Assembly (NCBI RefSeq): GCF_900187125.1
Contig: NZ_LT906468.1
Span: 2,356,001 to 2,420,000 of the forward strand
Source: Sphingobacterium mizutaii
Lineage (GTDB): Bacteria; Bacteroidota; Bacteroidia; Sphingobacteriales; Sphingobacteriaceae
DNA: 64,000 bases
Reading direction: 5' to 3'
The notes under the pieces were generated by a model, which worked only from the letters and a program-made list of their open reading frames with translations, was not told where the DNA came from and did not search any database. Of the stretch, positions 36,293-43,671 are shown piece by piece. Every line of letters begins with the position of its first letter. Positions within the stretch are counted from its first letter, which is position 1. The translations under genes and the position numbers were made by a program.

Positions 36293-37015
36293 CTATAAAC
36301 TGACCTTTTGGATGAAAGCGGTTTTATAGATTTCACTCAGATTAAAGGTTAGGGGAGCATCGCTTCCAATACTAAAATTGGTCTTGATTTCATCATGCGA
36401 GAAGGAACTGATGATATTCATGGATATGATTTCCTTTTTATTGATCCTACAAAACTGCATTTCAGGGAGAATCTCCAATAATTTATCGAAGGAGATGTTT
36501 TTCAGGGTTACCTCTTTCTGATCCACAAGCCGAACGATTTTATCGCGGCTATCAAGGGATGAAGTTTGGATATAGGCAATCTGGTCAAAATAGAGCAGGT
36601 ATTTGCCTTGATCAGTATTTAATTGGACGAAGTTTTTTTCTTCAATCAGTTTTCTACCACGAATGCTCAATAGTTTTTGGATAGCTTGCTTTAATCGCTC
36701 AATTTTGAGCGGCTTTCGGATATAATCGACGGCTTGGAGGTCAAATGCATCAGCGGCATATTCAGCATAGGCTGTAATAAAGATTATAGGCTTGCCTCGT
36801 AATTGTTCAGCTAGCTCGAGACCGTTTAAGCCAGGCATATTAATATCTGAAATCAATAGGTCAAAATCCAATGTAGGAAGATCTGCCAATAAATCTTGAG
36901 GGGAATTAAAGGATTTGATGACTTCCAGATCAGGAATCTGCTGGCACAGTAATTTCAAATATTGTAGGCTTGGCAGCTCATCATCGAGCAGCAAGCACCT
37001 TAGCTTTGTAATCAA
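36293..37015 (-). CDS. LytTR-family response regulator
   Basis: 240 residues: receiver domain (about 5-120; LLLDDELPSLQYLK, LLISDINMPG with phospho-Asp, ITAYAEYAADAF, VDYIRKPLK) and a C-terminal LytTR DNA-binding domain (about 140-240; YFDQIAYIQTSS, MQFCRINKKEIISM). No ATG lies ahead of the conserved N-terminus; the start is probably the TTG at 37013-37015. It overlaps the sensor kinase by 35 bp, so translation is coupled. Confidence 0.9.
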   Translation of the reverse strand: MITKLRCLLLDDELPSLQYLKLLCQQIPDLEVIKSFNSPQDLLADLPTLDFDLLISDINMPGLNGLELAEQLRGKPIIFITAYAEYAADAFDLQAVDYIRKPLKIERLKQAIQKLLSIRGRKLIEEKNFVQLNTDQGKYLLYFDQIAYIQTSSLDSRDKIVRLVDQKEVTLKNISFDKLLEILPEMQFCRINKKEIISMNIISSFSHDEIKTNFSIGSDAPLTFNLSEIYKTAFIQKVSL

Positions 37016-37742
37016 GTAGATTTATTTTTAAATGGGCAATGTAGACATCGCCCTCAATGAACTTATCGAGTTTGTAATTGTCCTTGTAGACGATATTCAA
37101 GCGTTGTTCCAGCATTTTGGAACCATAACCATCCTTGTCCTTCTGAATAGGCTCTTTCTTGGATATTTTATTGGCAACGGTCAAGGAGAATACATTATCC
37201 TTAAATTCAAAAGTAACCGAGATAAAGGCATTTGGGCTTTGGATATCGGCATGCTTGAAGGCATTCTCAATCAAATCTGTGCTCAACATAGGAACCATCA
37301 GTTTTTGGTTCAATAGAGGTTCATTCTCTCGTACCTTTTGTTTCACCTTTAAATCGAATAAGGGACTCAATTTTATCTTATTGATTTCAATCAAGCTCAT
37401 TGCAAAGGATATCTCCTGCTGAGGTCTGACAAACTTCTTGCTGCTTTCATATAAGATATAATCCAGCACATTGGAAAGCGAATCTAAGGAGTGGAAAGTC
37501 TGATAGGCATGGGACTGGATGGAGTTCAATACATTCTTAAACAGGTGCGGATTAAGCTTGTAATCGATATCTTTCAATTGGTGGCTATGTAATTCTCCTT
37601 CGATCTTATTAAGCTTATTTGCAAGAGAATTGACCTGTTTTTGGCTCCTGTACAAATAGATCAATAGAAGGATAATGACGAGCAAGAGCGCCGCCAACAA
37701 GATGGTTGTAAAGGTATTGAATTGTATTTGTACCAGTAACAT
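36981..37742 (-). CDS. LytS-type sensor histidine kinase
   Basis: 253 residues with one membrane helix (about 12-30; TILLAALLLVIILLLIYLY), a coiled-coil linker, a His_kinase (PF06580) dimerisation segment with the phospho-accepting His in DYKLNPHLFKNVLNSIQ, and an ATPase domain (STDLIENAFKHA; GYGSKMLEQRL). There is almost no extracytoplasmic domain, so the signal is probably sensed in the membrane or brought by a partner. Forms a two-component pair with the overlapping LytTR regulator. Confidence 0.9.
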   Translation of the reverse strand: MLLVQIQFNTFTTILLAALLLVIILLLIYLYRSQKQVNSLANKLNKIEGELHSHQLKDIDYKLNPHLFKNVLNSIQSHAYQTFHSLDSLSNVLDYILYESSKKFVRPQQEISFAMSLIEINKIKLSPLFDLKVKQKVRENEPLLNQKLMVPMLSTDLIENAFKHADIQSPNAFISVTFEFKDNVFSLTVANKISKKEPIQKDKDGYGSKMLEQRLNIVYKDNYKLDKFIEGDVYIAHLKINLLDYKAKVLAAR

Positions 37743-37825
37743 ATTGGTTTAAATATACTGGATTTAGAATGGTATCCAAAAAATTCAATAGAATGCGCAG
37801 GAATGATTTAAGCTTTCAGTTCCAA

Positions 37826-38170
37826 TTATACCTCTTCAACGATAGATTTTCCTTTTGATAGATCTCCGGAAGTCCATTCCCAGTTTTCATGAAGCCTGAC
37901 TTTGCCATTGCTTAAGATTTCGGGGATTGATTCGCATTTTCCAGTCATCAATTCGCCAGCAACATTTACCTGATGGTAGGTCATTTCTATGGTTCCGTAT
38001 TCGCTCACAAGACCCAATAGATGGCCATATTTAATATTGCCACCTTGGTATTCAGCGAAAACAACATTGCCGATTTGTTTGTAATGAAATATTGTTTCAG
38101 AAGAAGTTTCGCCGTTTTGAGAATTGCTGACGGTGTGGAATGTTCTGTTATGATAGTTTACCATTAACAT
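37826..38170 (-). CDS. Small conserved protein of unknown function
   Basis: 114 residues (112 from the second ATG at 38162-38164). It resembles a small Bacteroidota protein often labelled 'N-acetylglutamate synthase' in databases: SSETIFHYKQIGNVVFAEYQGG, GHLLGLV, MTYHQVN, MTGKCESIPEIL, WEWTSGD. It is far too short and lacks any acetyl-CoA-binding GNAT motif, so that name should not be used. Probably a cytoplasmic beta-strand-rich protein; role unknown. Confidence 0.7.
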   Translation of the reverse strand: MLMVNYHNRTFHTVSNSQNGETSSETIFHYKQIGNVVFAEYQGGNIKYGHLLGLVSEYGTIEMTYHQVNVAGELMTGKCESIPEILSNGKVRLHENWEWTSGDLSKGKSIVEEV

Positions 38171-38357
38171 AGTAGGAGTTATTTTTTAATAAATTTATTT
38201 CATTCAGCTTTAAAATCATAGAGCTTTTAAAGAAAATTTATCAGGAGCATCCTTAAAACGTATTAAGCATGGATTGATATGTGCTCTTTTCAAAGAACTT
38301 TACATTGGCATTAATATTGATAATTGCAGGTCTAATCAGGAAAAATTTTAGGATAAG

Positions 38358-38714
38358 ATGAGAAAGCTACTTTTTGGTTTGATAATGGTTTCCATTGGAA
38401 TTACTTCATGTGTGAAAGATGAGTTTAATGTAGATGAGGAAATCGCAATAATTGGTACAGAATGGAAGGGGAAAGGAAAATTGAATGTTGATTCAGATTC
38501 TGTTGAACTTTCATTAAACTTTTTAAAGGACGGGATCCTACATGCTGCTTATGACACTACAAAATGGGAGGGAACTTATAATTTCAATTTAGAAGCCAAT
38601 GAAGGTATCATCATTGATACTGCTGACAGAGAAGTTCCATTTAGCATCAAAGTTGATACCCTGAAGTTCTTCAGTTTGGAGGGTGACACCATCCGTTTAC
38701 AAAAGATTAAATAA
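38358..38714 (+). CDS. Small lipoprotein, unknown function
   Basis: 118 residues. Signal peptide with lipobox ending GITSC at residue 18, then a charged mature part rich in beta-strand patterns (TEWKGKGKLNVDSDSVELSLNF; WEGTYNFNLEANEG). This resembles the general lipocalin-like small lipoproteins of Bacteroidota, but no family is claimed. Stands alone, convergent with the hydrolase gene; a weak G:U-rich hairpin lies at 38731-38760. Confidence 0.7.
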   Translation: MRKLLFGLIMVSIGITSCVKDEFNVDEEIAIIGTEWKGKGKLNVDSDSVELSLNFLKDGILHAAYDTTKWEGTYNFNLEANEGIIIDTADREVPFSIKVDTLKFFSLEGDTIRLQKIK

Positions 38715-38764
38715 TATCTACCTATAAAGTAAAAGCTGGTTTATTTTTAGATTGGCTTTTTTCA

Positions 38765-39538
38765 TTATTGGAGGAACTTTTCTATCAAAGGGACTTGTAA
38801 ATTTTCTACTTTGAAGTCTGGACCTATGGTTGTGATTTCTCCAAAATACTCACCATGAACACCTGGAACAATGGCTAACTCGCTGTTCGGAATCAATTTA
38901 TTGAGTTCCATTCCATGCGCTTGAAGGATCACGTCCTGCTCCGCTAGGATAATTAAGCTTGGTGCAAGGATGCTGGAAAGTTCTTGATCAGATATATCTT
39001 TGAATGCCAGCATTCTCGCCGCATCCTTATCATGCATTTTTAATAAGCCTTCTTCTGATGGATTTACTTTCAGGAATGCTTCCTTTAATTGCGGCGGCAT
39101 ATTCTTTAAGCTGGCATTTTTCATAAATTCCCAAAAGCCGTCTGCAACGCCACTTCGCTTCGCTAAAGGTGATCCTAAGATGAGTTTGTTTACTATTTCT
39201 GGGTGGTTGATGGCCAATTGTAGAGCCGTCGTGGCTCCATTGCTGAATCCGAGAATATCTGCTTTGTTGATTTTAAGGTGTTCCATTAGTTGGGCGACAT
39301 CCTCAGCGTCTTGGCTAAAGGATGAAGGTGAGTTTCTGTCGGTGGTTCTGCCGTGGGCTTGGGATTCTATGGCGATGATTTGATGGTTATTGGCTAGTAT
39401 GGGAATGATGCGTTCAAAACTGCTTTGGATGGTGGATCCGCCACCATGTAGCATGATTAATGGAAAGCCTGAGCCGTATATTTCGTAGTAGATATGGATG
39501 CCGTTGATAAGAGTGCTATTAGAAATTGATGGTTGCAT
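38765..39538 (-). CDS. Alpha/beta-fold hydrolase
   Basis: 257 residues from the ATG at 39536-39538 (MQPSISNSTLINGIHIYYE); a longer frame to 39604 is probably not translated. Oxyanion segment MLHGGGSTIQ, nucleophile elbow LGFSNGATT, acid in ILAEQDVIL, and histidine in VPGVHGEYFG complete the triad. Closest in style to small esterase/haloperoxidase-like hydrolases; substrate not readable. Confidence 0.88.
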   Translation of the reverse strand: MQPSISNSTLINGIHIYYEIYGSGFPLIMLHGGGSTIQSSFERIIPILANNHQIIAIESQAHGRTTDRNSPSSFSQDAEDVAQLMEHLKINKADILGFSNGATTALQLAINHPEIVNKLILGSPLAKRSGVADGFWEFMKNASLKNMPPQLKEAFLKVNPSEEGLLKMHDKDAARMLAFKDISDQELSSILAPSLIILAEQDVILQAHGMELNKLIPNSELAIVPGVHGEYFGEITTIGPDFKVENLQVPLIEKFLQ

Positions 39539-39623
39539 GGGGATGAGGATTTTGTGTAGGATAAATTTAAGGAATGGGAGGGATAGTTGGGAGGGGGGAT
39601 CCAAACTAATTAAAAGTCATGAA

Positions 39624-39639
39624 TTACGGTTAACCGTAA
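39624..39639. promoter_or_regulatory. Perfect 16-bp palindrome upstream of orphan nuclease
   Basis: ttacggttaaccgtaa is a perfect dyad, 67 bp upstream of the nuclease start codon and 85 bp upstream of the divergent hydrolase start. Candidate operator; no T tract. Confidence 0.4.
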
Positions 39640-39706
39640 ATAAGCTTCAACTTTTGCCATTAACTTCAATTAAATATTAGCAATCTTAAAAAATACCAAT
39701 TGCATC

Positions 39707-40798
39707 ATGGAACAAGATTTAAAATTGAAATTAGAGCAACTTCATCAAAGAGTCGATGCTTTAAAGGAACAAATAGGAACTGAAGAAGCAACAAAAAATG
39801 CTTTTGTAATGCCATTTATTCAAATTTTAGGCTATGATATCTTTAATCCTACGGAAGTAATCCCTGAATTTATATGTGATATTGGAACTAAAAAAGGCGA
39901 AAAGGTAGATTATGTAATTAAAAAGGATGATGAACCTATTCTAATAATAGAATGTAAGCATTGGCGAGAAAATGCAAATGCACACAATTCTCAATTGCAT
40001 AGGTATTATCATGTTTCAAAGGCTAGGTTTGGAGTTTTGACCAATGGGCATATCTATAATTTTTATGCTGATTTAGAAAAGCCAAATATTATGGATGAGA
40101 AACCTTTTTTCACTTTAGATCTGAATAACCTTAAAGACTCCAATATTAAAATATTAGAAAAATTCACAAAAAACGGCTACAATCTAGAAGGCATCTTAGA
40201 TTCTGCAGAGGGATTAAAATATATTAAGGCAATAAGATATGAATTGGAAAAAGAATTGAGTGATCCATCAGATGAGTTTGTAAAAATGTTGGTTTCTAAA
40301 TTTTTTGACAAACCTCTTATAGCTTCGAGGTTGGCTGTTTTTAATGATTATTCAAAAAGAGCCATTTCAAACTTTATTAATGAAAGTATAAATTCAAGGT
40401 TGAAGAATGCATTAAATATTAATGAATCCATCCCTTCAAAAGACTCTGAAAATACTACTCCAATAGATGAAAATTCAGCAACTGGAGAAAAACAAGAAAA
40501 AATAATAACTACTGATGAAGAGAAGGAAGGATTTCAGATTGTAAAGGCAATTTTAAGAGAAATATTACCTGCTTCTAGGATAGCATTTAGAGATACACAA
40601 TCTTACTTTGGAATTTTATTGGATGATAACAATAGGAAACCAATTTGTAGACTTCATTTTAATTCTAATAATGTGAAATATTTAGAATTATTCAATATGG
40701 GAAAGGATAATGGTGAAAGGAAACTAATAGAATCAGTAGATGATATTTATTCTTATAAATCGGAACTATTGGCTACAATTAATAATTATACGAAATAA
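39707..40798 (+). CDS. Orphan HsdR_N-type PD-(D/E)XK nuclease
   Basis: 363 residues. The N-terminal ~160 residues match the type I restriction HsdR N-terminal nuclease fold: VDYVIKKDDEPILIIECK gives Asp68, Glu82 and Lys84, with a preceding ATKNAFVMPFIQILGYDIF helix. There is no helicase domain, methylase or specificity subunit here. A Ser/Thr/Glu-rich linker (about 245-270) leads to a second domain (about 275-360; ILREILPASRIAFRDTQSYFGILL) seen with other such nucleases. Codon use looks more AT-rich than the neighbours. It lies between a palindrome and a tRNA-linked repeat array, so horizontal acquisition is plausible. Confidence 0.78.
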   Translation: MEQDLKLKLEQLHQRVDALKEQIGTEEATKNAFVMPFIQILGYDIFNPTEVIPEFICDIGTKKGEKVDYVIKKDDEPILIIECKHWRENANAHNSQLHRYYHVSKARFGVLTNGHIYNFYADLEKPNIMDEKPFFTLDLNNLKDSNIKILEKFTKNGYNLEGILDSAEGLKYIKAIRYELEKELSDPSDEFVKMLVSKFFDKPLIASRLAVFNDYSKRAISNFINESINSRLKNALNINESIPSKDSENTTPIDENSATGEKQEKIITTDEEKEGFQIVKAILREILPASRIAFRDTQSYFGILLDDNNRKPICRLHFNSNNVKYLELFNMGKDNGERKLIESVDDIYSYKSELLATINNYTK

Positions 40799-40808
40799 AT
40801 TGAGATTG

Positions 40809-41228
40809 AGGGTCCTAAGGTAAGGATCGAAAGTTTTCGGGTGGATTCCTGTTTGGTACAAAAGACGATCACTATACTACATAAAAGAGTCTTCATCTTG
40901 CGATGGAGGCTTTTTGTATTTCGTTTTCCAGGAACATTTATGATCAGCAACCGTGAGGGATTGGTTCAGCCTCCAACGCAAACCCTGAATCCCTTTTGGG
41001 GGATTCCTGTCGAGTAGAAGGGATGATCACTACTTCATCTTGCGATGAAGGCTTTTTGTATTTCGTTTTCCAGGAACATTTATGACCAGCACACGTGAGG
41101 GATTGGTTCAGCCCCACAAGCCCCCAACGCAAACCCTGAACCCCCTTCGGGTCGAACCCCGCCCGGCACAAGGTTCGATCCCTCACCTACGCAAAAAAGC
41201 CTTCATCTTGCGATGAAGGCTTTTTGTG
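40809..41228. repeat. Decayed repeat array derived from tRNA-Ser 3' region
   Basis: No gene is seen in 40799-41228. The segment CTTCATCTTGCGATG occurs at 40891, 41033 and 41201, each followed by AGGCTTTTTGT. The first two copies continue with ATTTCGTTTTCCAGGAACA and then GTGAGGGATTGGTTCAG, a degenerate match to the tRNA-Ser 3' end (GTGAGGGATTCGAACCC). The third copy continues into the intact tRNA gene. Units are about 142 and 168 bp apart. GGTTCGATCCCTCACC at 41173-41188 is another T-arm-like fragment in the opposite orientation. Confidence 0.7.
41194..41225 (-). terminator. Terminator of tRNA-Ser
   Basis: Perfect 14-base arms 41194-41207 and 41212-41225 around a TTGC loop (GCAA on the RNA); the minus-strand distal arm ends in a U run. 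It directly follows the tRNA 3' end. Confidence 0.88.
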
Positions 41229-41313
41229 CGGAGAGTGAGGGATTCGAACCCCCGAACCTGTGACAGTTAACGGTTTTCAAGACCGCCGCATTCGACCACT
41301 CTGCCAACTCTCC
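41229..41313 (-). tRNA. tRNA-Ser, anticodon UGA
   Basis: 85-nt class II tRNA on the minus strand. Acceptor arms GGAGAGT (41313-41307) and ACTCTCC (41236-41230) pair, with discriminator G at 41229. The anticodon loop reads CTTGAAA with anticodon TGA; a long variable arm (around AACTGTCACAGGTT) marks a serine tRNA; the T loop reads GGTTCGAATCC. CCA is not encoded. Confidence 0.95.
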
Positions 41314-41505
41314 GCGACAAAAGTAGAAATTTTTGTACGCTCTCCAAAACTTAATTATTATTAGCCTGAAAATGAGCCTGATTATTTTTTATTGGGTAGA
41401 AAAAACCACTATTTAGGACTTATTCTTGGTTAAAAACCCTTAAAATCCTTCGCATCTTTTAGTTTTTAACATTTAATTCCCGACTTTAGCGTAAAGTCAT
41501 TTAGC

Positions 41506-42360
41506 ATGAAAAAAATACTTTTCTTTTTTATTTCTATAATCCAAATCGCTTACGCACAAAAGTCAGGTCTGACCTTTGAAACCAAGTTTTATGATGCTGA
41601 AGATAAATGGGTGATCTTTGATAAAAAGGAAAAACAGAATACGTATGCATTAGGTTTTATCTATCTGGATCCACAAGCTGGATATACTTTTAATTATGAG
41701 TGTGAATTGGAATATAAAAACAATAAATTCCAAAAAGTACCTAGATTGGATACTACATCTAATATCAAGGTAAGATTGGATCTCAATACTTTTGATGTTA
41801 TGATCCTGAATGATGAGCAGATAAAAAGCTTAAATTTATCAAATCCACCTAGTTGGCTTGAAGGGTATAAAGTAAATGCAGACTTCATTGATGTAAGAGT
41901 TCATAAAGCATCTATGATGAATGGGGCCGGGGCTAGTTTGAAAGCTTTGCCAATCCTTCAAAAAGCCTATCAGGAAGAACCTCATTATCCGGGATTGGAA
42001 TTTGAACTGGGTTATGCCTATAATGCTACTGGAAGCTTTTATAAGGCGGTAATCGTCCTGAATAAGGCGATTGAAAACGATCCTAGTAATTTTTGGTATT
42101 ATAGGGAACTTGGTTTTTCTTTAAAACACCTCAATAACTTACCTGAGGCCGAAAAGGTTTATAAAAAGGGCATTGAACTCGCTTCTGATAAAAGTCAAAT
42201 CGCTGAAATGGCCATCAATATGGCTCAGAGTTATTTTCATGCGAAGGATAAGGCAAAATTTGATGAATGGAAAAGCATAGTTGTTCAAAATGCTGAACCC
42301 GAATCGCAATACCGACAATACATCAATTACTATGAAGAGAATTGGCATAAACCCAATTAA
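41506..42360 (+). CDS. Secreted TPR-repeat protein
   Basis: 284 residues with a signal peptide (MKKILFFFISIIQIAYAQ), an unrecognised N-terminal domain of about 110 residues, and about three tetratricopeptide repeats at roughly 140-255 (YPGLEFELGYAYNATGSFYKA; PSNFWYYRELGFSLKHLNNL; AEMAINMAQSYFHAKDKAKF). Probably a periplasmic protein-interaction scaffold. No partner is evident; the BstA-like gene follows 24 bp downstream, so they may be co-transcribed. Confidence 0.82.
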   Translation: MKKILFFFISIIQIAYAQKSGLTFETKFYDAEDKWVIFDKKEKQNTYALGFIYLDPQAGYTFNYECELEYKNNKFQKVPRLDTTSNIKVRLDLNTFDVMILNDEQIKSLNLSNPPSWLEGYKVNADFIDVRVHKASMMNGAGASLKALPILQKAYQEEPHYPGLEFELGYAYNATGSFYKAVIVLNKAIENDPSNFWYYRELGFSLKHLNNLPEAEKVYKKGIELASDKSQIAEMAINMAQSYFHAKDKAKFDEWKSIVVQNAEPESQYRQYINYYEENWHKPN

Positions 42361-42384
42361 TTTGAAGATTTAAAACCTACGAAA

Positions 42385-42915
42385 ATGTTAAAAGATCAAT
42401 TGGAGAAACTGAGATACCCCATCGGTAAGTTCAGTCAGCCTGAAAATATTACCCAAGAAACCATTGATTCTTGGATCAATACCATTGCCAAGTTTCCCGA
42501 ATACTTGAAAAATGAAGTGCAGAAGCTTCAGGAAAAGGATCTGGAACTGACGTATAGGGAAGGCGGATGGACCATCAGGCAATTGGTTCACCATTGTGCA
42601 GATAGCCATATGAATAGTTTCATTCGTTTTAAATTGGCGCTCACTGAAGACACTCCCACGATCAAACCTTATAAAGAGGATAAATGGGCCTGTTTGGCGG
42701 ATAGTTTGCAGCCTATTGAGAGTTCGATAAAGATCTTGGAAGGATTGCACCAACGCTGGGCAACGCTATTGGAAAGTCTTTCCGAAGAGGATTTTAAAAA
42801 GCAATTTATCAATCCTGAAAGTAAAAAGGTAATCAGTATTGAAACAGCCATCGGGATTTATGCTTGGCATTGTAACCATCATCTGACCCATGTCATAAAT
42901 GCCAAAAAGCTCTAG
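42385..42915 (+). CDS. bstA: Bacillithiol S-transferase-like (BstA/YfiT, DinB superfamily)
   Basis: 176-residue four-helix metal enzyme. Family marks: LRYPIGKF at the N-terminus, REGGWTIRQLVHHCADSHMN (first metal His), RFKLALTEDTPTIKPYKED, and WHCNHHLTHV (remaining metal His). These match YfiT/BstA, which transfers bacillithiol to electrophiles. The bacillithiol biosynthesis gene bshB1 at 12.6 kb is consistent. Older labels 'putative metal-dependent hydrolase' refer to the same family. Confidence 0.85.
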   Translation: MLKDQLEKLRYPIGKFSQPENITQETIDSWINTIAKFPEYLKNEVQKLQEKDLELTYREGGWTIRQLVHHCADSHMNSFIRFKLALTEDTPTIKPYKEDKWACLADSLQPIESSIKILEGLHQRWATLLESLSEEDFKKQFINPESKKVISIETAIGIYAWHCNHHLTHVINAKKL

Positions 42916-42986
42916 ATAAACGGTAAATTGCTATTATAAAAACAATAAAATCCTTAGATTTAAGTAAATCAATAATAAATTCTCCC

Positions 42987-43604
42987 ATGGAACAAATAAC
43001 ACCTTTTAATAGTGCTAGTCAAGCCATCGATGCCTTGGACAATGGTGGTCAGTTTTATAATATTTTCACAAAAGCCGATGATGACCTTATTTCACAGTCA
43101 GAGGTTTCTAAGGTCGCAGGTGCAGGTCTCCAAAAACAAAAGGCCGTATTGTTCTTGAATTTAGCGATGACGAATTTGACAGCAAGGGAACAACAAGAAA
43201 TTGAAGGTAGATTTGATGATAATCTTTCGGATAGCTTTCAAAAGTATGCTCCACAGAAAATAGACTCACATGCTGAGTTGGAATCCTTAAAAGCTGGAAC
43301 TGGAGTGATCATCTCTGGGGTACCTAGGAAAATTGAGGGCGAAGGAGTTATTTCTGGCTATATATCGATTCCTGTAATTGATGTTTTTACCTTAATTCCA
43401 ATAAGTGAAACTTATATCGTCTATGAAATCAAGGACGATGTCTCTGGCCAATCGGTTTTAGTTGCCCATGATAAGGATGCTGGCCTATTGCCTGAAACAA
43501 AATTGAATATTGCTGGAGTCATCAAGCAATTTCAATTAGCACAGGATGATGAAAGTGATTTTCAGAAGTTTATCGAAGTAGATTTCTACAACGAAGCTAA
43601 ATAA
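42987..43604 (+). CDS. Unknown cytoplasmic protein
   Basis: 205 residues, no signal peptide, no membrane segment and no family recognised. The N-terminal half is helical and acidic (SQAIDALDNGGQFYNIFTKA; LTAREQQEIEGRFDDNL); the C-terminal half looks beta-rich (GTGVIISGVPRKIEGEG; PISETYIVYEIKDD). A terminator shared with the converging GH3 gene follows. Function cannot be inferred from neighbours. Confidence 0.7.
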   Translation: MEQITPFNSASQAIDALDNGGQFYNIFTKADDDLISQSEVSKVAGAGLQKQKAVLFLNLAMTNLTAREQQEIEGRFDDNLSDSFQKYAPQKIDSHAELESLKAGTGVIISGVPRKIEGEGVISGYISIPVIDVFTLIPISETYIVYEIKDDVSGQSVLVAHDKDAGLLPETKLNIAGVIKQFQLAQDDESDFQKFIEVDFYNEAK

Positions 43605-43611
43605 AATAAAG

Positions 43612-43637
43612 AAGAGCGACCAATTAGGGTCGCTCTT
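43612..43637. terminator. Bidirectional terminator between unknown gene and bglX
   Basis: Perfect 10-base arms 43612-43621 and 43628-43637 with a 6-base loop; serves the plus-strand unknown gene and the minus-strand polysaccharide locus. Confidence 0.82.
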
Positions 43638-43671
43638 ACTCATTGTTCTAACTATTATTATGCAAGTTCTT

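Noticed and set aside
36981..37015. Frameshift between histidine kinase and response regulator
   Set aside because: Both proteins are complete with all domains at normal length; the 35-bp overlap is better explained by translational coupling.
37826..38170. N-acetylglutamate synthase, the name often attached to similar small proteins
   Set aside because: At 114 residues with no GNAT acetyl-CoA-binding motif or amino-acid-kinase domain, the enzymatic name is unsupported.
39707..40798. Part of a complete type I restriction-modification system
   Set aside because: No helicase domain in the protein and no methylase or specificity gene within the window; only an HsdR_N-like nuclease domain is present.
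40944..41186. An 80-codon minus-strand open frame within the tRNA-linked repeats
   Set aside because: It is made of the repeated tRNA-derived units, has no recognisable domain and overlaps the decayed tRNA fragments, so it is not taken as a gene.
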